The position numbers and the translations under genes are program-made. Positions 53,733 to 62,179 of a stretch of 64,000 bases of DNA are shown piece by piece. The stretch is taken from positions 6,399,001-6,463,000 of the forward strand of contig NZ_CP150265.1 in NCBI RefSeq assembly GCF_037976325.1, given 5' to 3'. The notes under the pieces are model-generated. The model ran no database searches. It was given only the letters and a program-made list of their open reading frames with translations, and was not told the DNA's origin. This DNA comes from Paenibacillus sp. FSL K6-3182 (lineage in GTDB: Bacteria; Bacillota; Bacilli; Paenibacillales; Paenibacillaceae). Within the stretch, counting starts at the first letter, position 1. Every line of letters starts with the position of its first letter.

Positions 53733-53917
53733 TTATTTCACTCCCAGTCGGTTTTGCAGAACAAAACCTATGTTACTTGATAGAATGCGTGTGGGTCTAG
53801 AGAAACAGTTTTGTTTTTGGCATCAAAAATAAGCTCAGACAAACAGTGTTGCACAGCCCCAATTTTAAATATCGAATCATGCAACTGGCAAATAATAAAA
53901 CTGACCTTTGATTACAC

Positions 53918-53948
53918 AAAAAAAACAGCAGCCTTATGGCTGCTGTTT
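53918..53948 (-). terminator. Terminator of the ABC-F gene
   Basis: AAACAGCAGCC and GGCTGCTGTTT form a perfect 11-bp stem with a 4-nt loop; eight T residues follow on the minus strand. Confidence 0.92.
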
Positions 53949-53967
53949 CGTTTAAATGATACGATTT

Positions 53968-55461
53968 TTAGTCAAAGTTTCCCGTCAGTTCAATCGTTTT
54001 TGTGGCGACACGGTCGTGAAATTCACGATCATGTTCGACGAACACAATGGTCGGTGCATACTCATGCAGCAGCTCCTCAATCTGCATCCGGGAAATGACG
54101 TCAACAAAGTTCAGCGGTTCGTCCCAAATATGCAGATGAGCCTCTTCACATAGACTTCTCGCGATCAGAACCTTTTTCTTCTGTCCACCGCTAAACGCCG
54201 ACATATCCTTCTCAAACTGGATACGGGCGAAATCAAGCTTTCGCAGCACGCTTTTAAATAAACTTTCGTCGATTCCGTGCTCTGCTGCATAATCCGAAAG
54301 TGACCCTCGCAGATGAGAAGTATTCTGGGATACATAGGAAACGCGCAGCTGAGGATCAATCCGAAACGTACCCGTATAGTGAAGCGCCTCGCCGTTTAGC
54401 AGGTGGAGCACACTAGACTTACCCGAACCGTTTGGACCCGAAATGGCGATCCTATCCCCTTGTTCGATCGTCAAGCTAACGTTCTCGCAAACTGATTTTT
54501 CCCCGTAATAAATCGAGACGTGATCCAGCACAGCCAGTTCCGATTTGGAATACGCGAGTTGAGAGATCACAAGGCTTTCTGACTGTTCAATATTTCGAAG
54601 CAGTTTCGATTTCTCTTCTACAGCGGCGTTTTGCCGCTGCTCAATGGATTTCGCGCGTTTCATCATTTTAGCAGCTTTGTGCCCGACATATCCTTTATCC
54701 AGCTTGGAACCGGAGTTTCGTGTGCCGTTTTTCGATTTTTCAATCTCGTGGGACCAGCCGCTTGTGCGTTTGACAGAGCTTGATAAACGCTCGATATCTT
54801 TATATAGCTTTTCGTTTTGTGCCAATTCGAACGTGTCCTGGCGAGTTTTGTTCGTCCACCAGCTGGAGAAGTTGCCTTTTTGAATTTCTATATTTGTTTT
54901 GTTGATCGATAAAATATGATCGACACAGCGGTCGAGAAATGAGCGGTCATGTGACACAAGAATAAAACCGCGCTTCGTGTTTAAATAATCACCGACGAGT
55001 TTACGTGCATGCAAGTCGAGATGATTGGTTGGCTCGTCGATGAGCAGAAAGCGATTGTCCTGGATGAACAGCACGGCAAGCAGTACCTTCGTTTGCTCGC
55101 CTTGGGACAGCGTTTCGAATGGTCGGTACAACACATCTTCCGAAACCTTAAGCAGATTCAGTTCACGCATCAGCTTCCAGCGCTCATAGTCTGGCACGAT
55201 TTCTTCGATGACGTCGACGGTCAAATATTCCGGATGTTCGACGGGAAACGGAAAATAATCAAAGGCAACGGGTGCGGAGATCGTACCGCTGTATTCGTAT
55301 TTCCCCTGCAGCAGGTTAAAGAACGTCGTTTTTCCCCGACCGTTTCGCCCTGTAAACCCGAGCTTCCAGTCTGTATCGATTTGAAAATGAACATTTTCGA
55401 ATATGAGGTCATAGCTGCCTGGATAGGCAAAAGTGAGATTAGATACTTGAATCGCGGGCAT
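53968..55461 (-). CDS. ABC-F ribosomal protection protein, Lsa/Vga-like
   Basis: 497 residues from ATG 55461, with AGGATG upstream. Two ABC domains without membrane spans. Domain 1 has LGFTGRNGRGKTTFFNLLQG, LSQGEQTKVLLAV and LLIDEPTNHLDLHARKLV. A long charged linker (about 235-310) follows. Domain 2 has IAISGPNGSGKSSVLHLL, SAFSGGQKKKVLIARSL and LHIWDEPLNFVDVI. This is the Lsa-type ABC-F layout; such proteins enter the ribosomal E site and displace lincosamides, pleuromutilins or streptogramin A. Whether it gives resistance here needs testing. The leader contains an apparent attenuator (55486-55524), common for this class. Confidence 0.9.
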   Translation of the reverse strand: MPAIQVSNLTFAYPGSYDLIFENVHFQIDTDWKLGFTGRNGRGKTTFFNLLQGKYEYSGTISAPVAFDYFPFPVEHPEYLTVDVIEEIVPDYERWKLMRELNLLKVSEDVLYRPFETLSQGEQTKVLLAVLFIQDNRFLLIDEPTNHLDLHARKLVGDYLNTKRGFILVSHDRSFLDRCVDHILSINKTNIEIQKGNFSSWWTNKTRQDTFELAQNEKLYKDIERLSSSVKRTSGWSHEIEKSKNGTRNSGSKLDKGYVGHKAAKMMKRAKSIEQRQNAAVEEKSKLLRNIEQSESLVISQLAYSKSELAVLDHVSIYYGEKSVCENVSLTIEQGDRIAISGPNGSGKSSVLHLLNGEALHYTGTFRIDPQLRVSYVSQNTSHLRGSLSDYAAEHGIDESLFKSVLRKLDFARIQFEKDMSAFSGGQKKKVLIARSLCEEAHLHIWDEPLNFVDVISRMQIEELLHEYAPTIVFVEHDREFHDRVATKTIELTGNFD

Positions 55462-55485
55462 GGCGATCATCCTTTCGTATGAAAA

Positions 55486-55524
55486 TAAAAAAGAGACGCA
55501 AGAAAGGTGCTTTCTTGCGTCTCT
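55486..55524 (-). promoter_or_regulatory. Attenuator terminator in the ABC-F leader
   Basis: AGAGACGCAAGAAAG and CTTTCTTGCGTCTCT form a perfect 15-bp stem over a 3-nt loop; TTTTTTATTTTC follows on the minus strand, ending about 25 nt before the start codon. Upstream copies of the stem segments (55602-55617 and 55664-55679) can form the alternative pairings of an attenuator. Confidence 0.8.
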
Positions 55525-55552
55525 AATCCATACGAGGAAATACAGCCCCATT

Positions 55553-55669
55553 TTATGGGACTGGATGACTATCCGGATAGGGAGAGCAAACGAAATGCAG
55601 ACCTTTCTTGCAGAGACGAAATAAACCAACCACAGCGGATCGCTGAGTTCGTTCTTTTCGTGATCTCAC
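55553..55669 (-). other. Possible 38-codon leader peptide of the ABC-F gene
   Basis: A GTG-started frame reads MRSRKERTQRSAVVGLF, then RLCKKGLHFVCSPYPDSHP, ending before the terminator hairpin. It spans the second regulatory segment. There is no clear ribosome site, so its translation is uncertain. Confidence 0.3.
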
Positions 55670-55685
55670 AGCAAGAAAGTTCTAC

Positions 55686-55713
55686 ATTGTATTCGTTCAA
55701 CTCCCGTCATCAA
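55686..55713 (-). promoter_or_regulatory. Promoter of the ABC-F leader
   Basis: On the minus strand TTGATG (55708-55713) and TACAAT (55686-55691) are 16 bp apart. Transcription would start near 55679, at the first attenuator segment, giving a leader of about 220 nt. Confidence 0.6.
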
Positions 55714-55790
55714 AATTAGGTACAGTTTATCACAATCTTAATTTAACTACAACCTGCGAAGTCCCGTCATACGCTCTGAGCCATATCTAA

Positions 55791-56150
55791 TTAGTTCTTT
55801 TCGATAATAGATTCTCGAAGGCTCTTAGAAAGACTTTTGACAACCAGCTCGTAAGAATGATCAATCATTTCAAAAACATCCGACTCTGGCAAAGAACCGT
55901 CGATCGTAATTGTATTCCAATGTTTTTTATTCATATGGTATCCTGGTCGAACAGCCTCATGCTGTTCCCTTAAGTTTTCCGCAATTACCGGATCACATTT
56001 TAGGTTTAAGCGAAGATGCTCCCCTTTGTCCTCAAAAATAAACGCGAATATTTTACCTGCAACTTTGATGACCAACGGTTCGAATCCGAAGGGATAATCC
56101 TTAGTCGCTCCGTTCTTCGTTAAACAGTATTCGATGATATTATTCTTCAA
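55791..56150 (-). CDS. MmcQ/YjbR family protein
   Basis: 119 residues from a TTG start with GGAGAG upstream. It reads NIIEYCLTKNGATKDYPFGF, then EPLVIKVAGKIFAFIFEDKG, then LNLKCDPVIAENLREQHEAV, then PGYHMNKKHWNTITIDGSLP, the whole YjbR/MmcQ fold (a double-wing cyclin-like DNA-binding fold). Functions in this widespread family are mostly unproven. It stands between two terminator-bounded genes. Confidence 0.88.
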   Translation of the reverse strand: MKNNIIEYCLTKNGATKDYPFGFEPLVIKVAGKIFAFIFEDKGEHLRLNLKCDPVIAENLREQHEAVRPGYHMNKKHWNTITIDGSLPESDVFEMIDHSYELVVKSLSKSLRESIIEKN

Positions 56151-56207
56151 AACAGCAGCTCTCCTTCTACGATATTAAAATGACTCATTATGAATTTATC
56201 CTACAGC

Positions 56208-57329
56208 TCAGCTAATGGCTTTACAAATTTCATAATCGGTTAAATCGATATCCACTTCCATTCCTAGTGCTAGCTTAGCCAACTGATCTCCGATATAAGG
56301 TCCCATCGTCAAGCCGGAAGCCCCGAGACCGTTTACCGCAAGCAGTCCCTCCCAATCTGGAATGGCGCCTATAACCGGAAGAAAATCGGCAGTAAAAGGG
56401 CGAAAGCCTACTCTTACTTCCTGAAATGTACTATCTGCCAGATCAGGTGCGAATGGAAGACATTTGCTTAAAATTTCATGCATTCCACCGGATGTGATCC
56501 TCGTATCATAACCTTCAATATCATTTTCATGAGTTGCTCCTATGACGATTTTTTGCTGATCAAAGGCGAGCAAATATTGATCGGAAGGCGGCATAACAAC
56601 CGGCCAGATGCCAGTATTCTGTTTGGCATCTGGAACCTGCAAGTGCATGATTTGTGCTTTCTGATAACTCACTTTAAAATTAATGCCCAACGGTTGCAGC
56701 AGCTGCCCTGCCCAAGCCCCTGCACAGACGATCACGATGTCAGCCGGGTAACTAATTGCCTGGGCCGTTACACCCGTTATTCGGTTGGATTGATATTCAA
56801 GCCTAGCATCCCCATAGATAAGCTCAGCCCCATTCCTCTGTGCAGATCGAAGCAAAGCATCACGCAGCGCACGGCCGTCCACACGAGCAGCTCCACTAAT
56901 ATGAACGGAAGAATATCCTTCGACGAGCAGCGGGAAGAGCTCTCGGGTCCGTTGTTCATCAAGCTGCGTAATCTCACCGATTTCTGGAGCTTCTTCTAAA
57001 CGCTTGTAAGCTCTCGCTTCCATTTTCTCGATTTTCTCCGAATCCATATGTATACTGAGGGCGCCTACCTTGGCATATCCGGTTTCGGTTTCCCCTTCAC
57101 TTTCCAGCTCTTCAATTAAAACAGGGTAATAACTTGCTCCAGCCTTAGCAAGGCGATACCACGCCTTATTGCGCCGCTGCGACAGCCAAGGACAAATAAT
57201 GCCAGCTGCTGCATCCGTAGCCTGTCCTTCATCTTTCCTATCGATAATGAGGACATCTGCTCCCCGCTTAGCCAAATGGTATGCGGTTGATGCTCCAGCA
57301 ATTCCTGCACCAATGACAATGATTTTCAT
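56208..57329 (-). CDS. FAD-dependent oxidoreductase of the D-amino acid oxidase/glycine oxidase family
   Basis: 373 residues from ATG 57329; the frame extends further upstream without a ribosome site. The FAD Rossmann motif is KIIVIGAGIAGASTAYHLAK, then GADVLIIDRKDEG. Later blocks are AAGIICPWLSQRRNKAWYRL, ARVDGRALRDALLRSAQRNG, ADIVIVCAGAWAGQLLQPLG and FRPFTADFLPVIGAIPDWEG. It should oxidise an amine or amino acid and pass electrons to O2 or a carrier. No thiamine genes are nearby, which makes a ThiO role less likely. Confidence 0.88.
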   Translation of the reverse strand: MKIIVIGAGIAGASTAYHLAKRGADVLIIDRKDEGQATDAAAGIICPWLSQRRNKAWYRLAKAGASYYPVLIEELESEGETETGYAKVGALSIHMDSEKIEKMEARAYKRLEEAPEIGEITQLDEQRTRELFPLLVEGYSSVHISGAARVDGRALRDALLRSAQRNGAELIYGDARLEYQSNRITGVTAQAISYPADIVIVCAGAWAGQLLQPLGINFKVSYQKAQIMHLQVPDAKQNTGIWPVVMPPSDQYLLAFDQQKIVIGATHENDIEGYDTRITSGGMHEILSKCLPFAPDLADSTFQEVRVGFRPFTADFLPVIGAIPDWEGLLAVNGLGASGLTMGPYIGDQLAKLALGMEVDIDLTDYEICKAIS

Positions 57330-57389
57330 GATGATTTCACTTCTTTCTATAATCGCTCTTCTCATTATAACGAGATCCCTCTCAAATAG

Positions 57390-57411
57390 AAAAAGCCGCG
57401 TATGACGCGGC
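57390..57411 (-). terminator. Terminator of the orphan secreted protein gene
   Basis: GCCGCG and CGCGGC form a short GC stem over TATGA; TTTTTC follows on the minus strand. Confidence 0.7.
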
Positions 57412-57453
57412 AATTTAAGTTTCTCATGAAGTGCAATGGTCTATTATCTAATT

Positions 57454-58080
57454 TTAATCATCTGACATATCCGTTAACGATATAGGTATTTCAACATAAT
57501 CAGGTCCTACAATCTTTACACCATCTTTTTCATCTGAGCCCACCGCAACCGAAATACTGAACTTATCTGACTCTTGTATTGCCTTTTTATCAGAAACTAA
57601 GTCAATCACAACCGTTCCTGTACCGTCTCCCGTTGATTTATAGGCGTCTCGTCCTCTTCCAACTTCAATTATTGCTCTCCATTTATTTTCTGTATCCGCG
57701 GTAGTCAATGTCGTTATATAGTCCGCAGGTATGGATTTTGTTTCTTTTTCAGGATAACTGCTTGTAATGTTTGAAATATACCATTTATCAGGAATATTGA
57801 AAGCAACACCACCCCAGTCTTTAGGGTCGATTGAAATCGAAGCAACAATCTGTATATGTTCCGGAATTCCTTTGTCTCCCTTGATAAATAATGTTCCTTT
57901 TGCTGATGTATTCAAATCTGTAGAATCAGAACTCACGCTAAAACTTCTAGTTTGAACTATCTTTTCGTTAACTGCTGTTTTGTGAATAAATTTCTCTTGT
58001 CTTGATGACAGCTGTAAAATTAAAATGGCCACACTAATTATTAATACAGCAAGCAAAATGTATCTCGCTTTTATAGTCAT
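57454..58080 (-). CDS. Hypothetical membrane-anchored extracytoplasmic protein
   Basis: 208 residues. A single N-terminal anchor (ARYILLAVLIISVAILILQL) precedes a predicted beta-rich domain: VVASISIDPKDWGGVAFNIP, DKWYISNITSSYPEKETKSI, KWRAIIEVGRGRDAYKSTGD and GTVVIDLVSDKKAI. AAGGAGGGCAGAT precedes the ATG. No named family is recognised. It stands alone, upstream of nothing on its strand until the oxidoreductase, from which a terminator separates it. Confidence 0.65.
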   Translation of the reverse strand: MTIKARYILLAVLIISVAILILQLSSRQEKFIHKTAVNEKIVQTRSFSVSSDSTDLNTSAKGTLFIKGDKGIPEHIQIVASISIDPKDWGGVAFNIPDKWYISNITSSYPEKETKSIPADYITTLTTADTENKWRAIIEVGRGRDAYKSTGDGTGTVVIDLVSDKKAIQESDKFSISVAVGSDEKDGVKIVGPDYVEIPISLTDMSDD

Positions 58081-58274
58081 ATCTGCCCTCCTTAGCAGTC
58101 CACATAACTTTATCTTTTACGAAGTAAATCAGCTTCTAAATACTTTGTAAGGTAAATCGTTACTCCCAAATGATATTGTATAAATATCTTAACATATATT
58201 GGTTTTTCATCCTTATTGAATTAATCTTTCAGTTAGACACACACTTACCACTAAAATAAAAACAAACATAAGAA

Positions 58275-58440
58275 AAGACCGCCATCGGCGGTCTTGGACT
58301 TACAGCGACAGCACGAACAAAAAAAGCAATTCCCTCTCAAAAAGGAATTGCTTTACCTGTTGTTTTTGCTACGGGATCAGCCTGTTGTCGCAGGGCTGTT
58401 TAGTAAAAAAAGAGCCGCCCGCCCGCCGGCCGCCCCATCC
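58275..58440 (-). terminator. Stacked terminators after the reductase-like gene
   Basis: Read on the minus strand after the stop at 58449 there are three units. First is a GC-rich stretch ending GGCGGCTCTTTTTTT (58405-58440). Second is a perfect 11-bp stem, AAAGCAATTCC with GGAATTGCTTT (58323-58354), followed by seven T. Third is a perfect 9-bp stem, AAGACCGCC with GGCGGTCTT (58275-58295), followed by TTTTC. Nothing else is seen between 58081 and 58448. Confidence 0.75.
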
Positions 58441-58448
58441 TTTTTAAA

Positions 58449-59291
58449 CTATTGCTGCTCTTTATCCAAATAACCGCTCACTAAATATGATATCATCTCA
58501 GCATTGGTGCTCCGCGGAGCGCTAGCAAAGTCATCGCGATTCGAACGCAATTGAAAATAATATGCAGCATCATTATCCTCATATAATCGTTCTCGCAATA
58601 TACTCTTTTCACTTCCTAATTGATTTAAAATTTGTTCATAAAATTGTCCTTGAGTCAGCGTATCCACTGCGTCTAAATGAAAAATTCCTTTTAGCTCTTT
58701 TTCAATAATGAAGCGCAGCTGTTTAGCGAGCAAAACATCCAGAAGGTTGTTAAACATGAGATTGCTGTAAACCTCTATCTCTTTATTATTTTCGATACTA
58801 TCTTTAACCGTGTTCCATCTCGGAGAATCTTTCCCCCATATCGCGGGTATTCTGACAATGATCGCTCGTTCATTCAAAATTTCTGTAAGCATGTTTTCAC
58901 ATTCGATTTTGAATTTCCCATAATCGGTGCCAGAAATAGGTAGATCTGTTTCAAAATGAGGCTTTGAAAAGTCCCCATCAAATACGTTCGTCGTAGAAAA
59001 GAAATACAGTCGGCTATTATGCTTAGCTAATTCCATAGCCAATTCTTTATGGAACAACAGCTGTTGATCAAACTCTCCTCTTAAGCAAGAAATAACAATA
59101 TCGGGTTTAATCGAATGGATGATTTCCTTCATTTCAGCCATTTGCTCAACATCTAATTTGTACTGCTTATCAGTAGGCAGACTCGTAAATGATGAAGAAT
59201 AAGTGCCATACAGGTCAAAACCGTGCTGCATTTCATCGACTAATGCTCTTCCTACAAGACCGCTTGCACCTAAAATAAGTACCTTTTGCAT
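58449..59291 (-). CDS. NAD(P)-dependent sugar epimerase/reductase (RmlD-like)
   Basis: 280 residues from ATG 59291, with GGAGGAG upstream. The Rossmann motif is QKVLILGASGLVGRALVDEM. Next come DIVISCLRGEFDQQLLFHK, RLYFFSTTNVFDGDFSKPHF and the catalytic YxxxK in DYGKFKIECEN. The order resembles dTDP-4-dehydrorhamnose reductase and other extended short-chain dehydrogenases. No other sugar-nucleotide genes lie beside it, so the substrate is open. Confidence 0.82.
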   Translation of the reverse strand: MQKVLILGASGLVGRALVDEMQHGFDLYGTYSSSFTSLPTDKQYKLDVEQMAEMKEIIHSIKPDIVISCLRGEFDQQLLFHKELAMELAKHNSRLYFFSTTNVFDGDFSKPHFETDLPISGTDYGKFKIECENMLTEILNERAIIVRIPAIWGKDSPRWNTVKDSIENNKEIEVYSNLMFNNLLDVLLAKQLRFIIEKELKGIFHLDAVDTLTQGQFYEQILNQLGSEKSILRERLYEDNDAAYYFQLRSNRDDFASAPRSTNAEMISYLVSGYLDKEQQ

Positions 59292-59412
59292 TATAAATAC
59301 ACTCCTCCAAGACACCTTTATTAGAAAACGATCCATGAGTAATAAAAGATACGCAGTCACTAAAACATAACAAGCCATACTTGTTTCTATTCCTTATTTC
59401 TTCCCAAAAAAA

Positions 59413-59452
59413 CAGACGTAAACCAGCGGATTATACCCGTTGTTTACGCCTG
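59413..59452 (-). terminator. Terminator of the amidase gene
   Basis: CAGACGTAAAC pairs with GTTTACGCCTG, with an inner CGG/CCG stem. Seven T residues follow on the minus strand. Confidence 0.85.
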
Positions 59453-59467
59453 CTTATTTCAAGCTAT

Positions 59468-60952
59468 TCAATTAAAAGCTGACGGAGACACACGATGCTT
59501 GGTCGCCTGCTCAAAGCCATACGCGAGTTTAATTAAGGTAGGCTCGCTGAAGGCTGTACCGATAAAGGTGACCCCTTGCGGTCCCTTGGTCGTATAGCCG
59601 CCTTCGGCAATGATTCCCATCTCCGCATAACCGCCAGGCACGGTAATGACCGGATAACCCGCTCTTGCGGCAAGATCATCGCCATCATCATTGCCTAGGA
59701 ACAACAAAGCATCCAGTTGATGCTCCTGTAAAGCGAAGTCAATCCCATGCTTGCCTGCCAGCTCTTTATTTCTCAAAATACTATCGACATATTCCTGTTC
59801 GGTCAACGTTCCGCTCGTTTCCTCTGCCGAAAGCAGCGTATCCTGCCCATATTTTAAAGCAATGTCTGCGTGCTCTTCGTTATAAGCAATTAGCTCCTTC
59901 AAGGAATGAACAGGAACCGATTCATCCAGCTTTCCGAGGTAGTCATTGATATATTTTTTGAATTCATATCGCAGCACATGCCAATCCCATTCAACCTTCT
60001 CACACGGCAGCTCAACGGGATCGATAATCGTCGCGCCAGCCTGTTTCAAAACCGCAATAGCCGACTCCATGATCGCAAGCCTGTCTTCGTCCAAATCTTT
60101 ATAATAAAAGCGCGGAATTCCGATCCTTGCTTGCTTTAAATAACTAGCATCAAGGAATGGCGTATAGTCGGAATGAGCTTGCTTTGCCCCATTTACCGTA
60201 ACCGCATCTCGCTCATCGGCGCCTGCCAATGTTCCAAGAAGAATAGCCGCATCCGTTACCGTTCTAGTCATCGGGCCTGCCGTATCCTGACTGTTTGTAA
60301 TCGGTATAATGCCCGCTCGGCTTACTAACCCAATCGTTGGTTTAATTCCTACTAAGCTCGTTTGGCTTGCAGGGCTAATGATGGATCCCGAAGTTTCCGT
60401 TCCAATTGCAGCAGCTGCCAAGTTGGCGGCAACCGCAGCGCCTGATCCCGAGCTTGAACCGCCAATGAACAGCTCTCCCGGACCATATGGGTTAAGCACA
60501 AGGCCTCCTCTTGAGCTGTATCCCGCCCACATCGTGCCTGACATGAAATTAGCCCATTCTGTCATGTTCGCTTTGCCTAGCAGAACAGCTCCTGCGGCAC
60601 GTAATTGTGAGGCAACAAAGGAATCTTCCGCAGCATATGAATTCGCTAAAGCTACTGATCCCGCGCTTGTGTGCATATTGTCGTTTGTATCGATGTTGTC
60701 CTTGAGCAAAATCGGAATACCGTGCAGGCTGCCACGACTCCCTTTTTCTTGTCGCTCTTTATCTAAAGCTTTGGCAATTTCAATGGCATCGGGATTCATT
60801 TCCAAAATAGATCGAAGAACGCCATCATATTTGCTGATTCGCTCCATATATAACTGGACCAGCTCTTCTGAGCTTATCCATCCCTTTTCCATTGCTGATT
60901 GCATGCTTGTAATATCCGCTTCCACAATCCATGTATCCTTATTCTCGATCAC
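59468..60952 (-). CDS. Amidase, amidase-signature family
   Basis: 494 residues from a GTG start with AAGGGGATGATCAA upstream. The Ser-cisSer-Lys triad is visible: Lys in IPILLKDNIDTNDNMHTSAG, Ser in FIGGSSSGSGAAVAAN, and the nucleophile Ser in IGTETSGSIISPASQTSLVG. It hydrolyses a carboxamide to acid plus ammonia. Gene context gives no GatB/GatC partners, so it is a stand-alone catabolic amidase rather than the tRNA amidotransferase subunit. Confidence 0.92.
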   Translation of the reverse strand: MIENKDTWIVEADITSMQSAMEKGWISSEELVQLYMERISKYDGVLRSILEMNPDAIEIAKALDKERQEKGSRGSLHGIPILLKDNIDTNDNMHTSAGSVALANSYAAEDSFVASQLRAAGAVLLGKANMTEWANFMSGTMWAGYSSRGGLVLNPYGPGELFIGGSSSGSGAAVAANLAAAAIGTETSGSIISPASQTSLVGIKPTIGLVSRAGIIPITNSQDTAGPMTRTVTDAAILLGTLAGADERDAVTVNGAKQAHSDYTPFLDASYLKQARIGIPRFYYKDLDEDRLAIMESAIAVLKQAGATIIDPVELPCEKVEWDWHVLRYEFKKYINDYLGKLDESVPVHSLKELIAYNEEHADIALKYGQDTLLSAEETSGTLTEQEYVDSILRNKELAGKHGIDFALQEHQLDALLFLGNDDGDDLAARAGYPVITVPGGYAEMGIIAEGGYTTKGPQGVTFIGTAFSEPTLIKLAYGFEQATKHRVSPSAFN

Positions 60953-61093
60953 TTGATCATCCCCTTAACGCCTCTTCTAATAACCTACAAACCTAATCAT
61001 ATCCATTATTAGAGCAGCTGTCAGCGTAGAGAATGGGTATAACTAAGCTTTCCGGCAGCAGCTGTACGACTCAGTTGGAATCGCTGCCTTCTG

Positions 61094-62062
61094 TTATCGT
61101 TCCACCTTTTGAGAAACACTTATCGTAGATGTTCCCTTTCTTTTACCGAATGCCCCCATGTTCGTGCCCAGCACACCAACAACGATAACTGCAGCGCCAA
61201 TGAAATGGTAGTATGCCAGCTTCTCGCCGAGAAACACAAATCCACCGATAACAGAGACCAACGTAGCCAGATGATTAAATACGCTCACTTTAGACGCTTC
61301 AAGCTTGGATAAGGCGTAATTGCTGAGCAAGCTGGATACGAGCGAAGAGAGTACGCCCAAATATAATATCGATAGGAGGAACACTGGACTGGCAAATGGC
61401 TCAAAATAATGAGCAATCGTTCCTTTGGCGACATGTTGGCTTATTGCGATAAAGTTAAATACAAGGAAGCCAATAGCCGTCATCATATACGTCATCGTCA
61501 TTACCTTCATGCGACCAGAGAGTCGCCTTGCTAGTACGCTGTAGCCGGCTAAGGAAAGAGCTGACAAAAGTATGAGCAAGGTGCCTTTAACATTAGAAAT
61601 ATCGATTGACGTCCCCTTCATGACAAAGATGAATATAACCCCAACAACAGAGAGCAGGGTCGAAAGCTTCTGTACCTTAGTCGTTCGCTCCTTCAAGAAA
61701 TACGCTGCGGCAATCATCGTGAAGATGGGCACAGTGGCATGAATAATGCCTGCTTCTGCGGAGGATGTAAACTGCAATCCATAGGCTTGGAAAGCAAAAA
61801 ACATCGACGGATAAAAGACAGCCAGCGGAAGAATGCTTAGCATATCCCGCGCTTTAAGCTGCAGCTTGATCCACCCGAATGCGACTGGTATTGTTGCCGC
61901 AATAAAAGATATGGTGAAGCGGTGGGCGAGACTGTCCAGCGGACTTGTAACCGTCAAGGCTATTTTTCCGAAAAGAAAAGAAAGCCCTACAATAATGGAA
62001 TAAACAATAATCGCTGTATACGCAAGCCGTTTCGACTTCAAATTATGGGGTGTTGTCATCAT
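61094..62062 (-). CDS. EamA/DMT family transporter
   Basis: 322 residues from ATG 62062, which has AGGAGGTATACC upstream. Ten membrane spans arranged as two five-span EamA repeats: AYTAIIVYSIIVGLSFLFGK at the start, ASAEAG-like TSSAEAGIIHATVPIFTMIA at the end of the first repeat, and LEASKVSVFNHLATLVSVIG, GGFVFLGEKL in the second. EamA proteins export amino acids or metabolites. The divergent MocR regulator and the palindrome between them suggest it is controlled by that regulator. Confidence 0.92.
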   Translation of the reverse strand: MMTTPHNLKSKRLAYTAIIVYSIIVGLSFLFGKIALTVTSPLDSLAHRFTISFIAATIPVAFGWIKLQLKARDMLSILPLAVFYPSMFFAFQAYGLQFTSSAEAGIIHATVPIFTMIAAAYFLKERTTKVQKLSTLLSVVGVIFIFVMKGTSIDISNVKGTLLILLSALSLAGYSVLARRLSGRMKVMTMTYMMTAIGFLVFNFIAISQHVAKGTIAHYFEPFASPVFLLSILYLGVLSSLVSSLLSNYALSKLEASKVSVFNHLATLVSVIGGFVFLGEKLAYYHFIGAAVIVVGVLGTNMGAFGKRKGTSTISVSQKVER

Positions 62063-62139
62063 GGTATACCTCCTAGTAACTGTTCGCTTTATATAGGTAT
62101 CGTATCTCCAAAGCTGCACATGCTACAATATACAAAAAA

Positions 62140-62163
62140 GCCATCTGTATCGGTACAGATGGC
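62140..62163. promoter_or_regulatory. MocR operator between eamA and mocR
   Basis: GCCATCTGTA and TACAGATGGC form a perfect inverted repeat around TCGG. The core CTGTATCGGTACAG resembles the CTGTAC..ATACAG sites remembered for GntR/MocR regulators. It lies 17 bp before the regulator start. Confidence 0.75.
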
Positions 62164-62179
62164 AGGAGGCACTGTTAAA

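Noticed and set aside
55462..55629. 56-residue N-terminal extension of the ABC-F protein
   Set aside because: The in-frame stretch runs through the attenuator hairpin and has no ribosome site; family proteins begin near 55461.
60309..60956. 215-codon plus-strand open frame inside the amidase gene
   Set aside because: Antisense shadow of a strongly conserved amidase; low-complexity Ala/Pro/Ser composition typical of such shadows.
61922..62179. N-terminal extension of the MocR regulator
   Set aside because: It would overlap the divergent eamA gene; a good ribosome site and the GntR domain start fit 62180.
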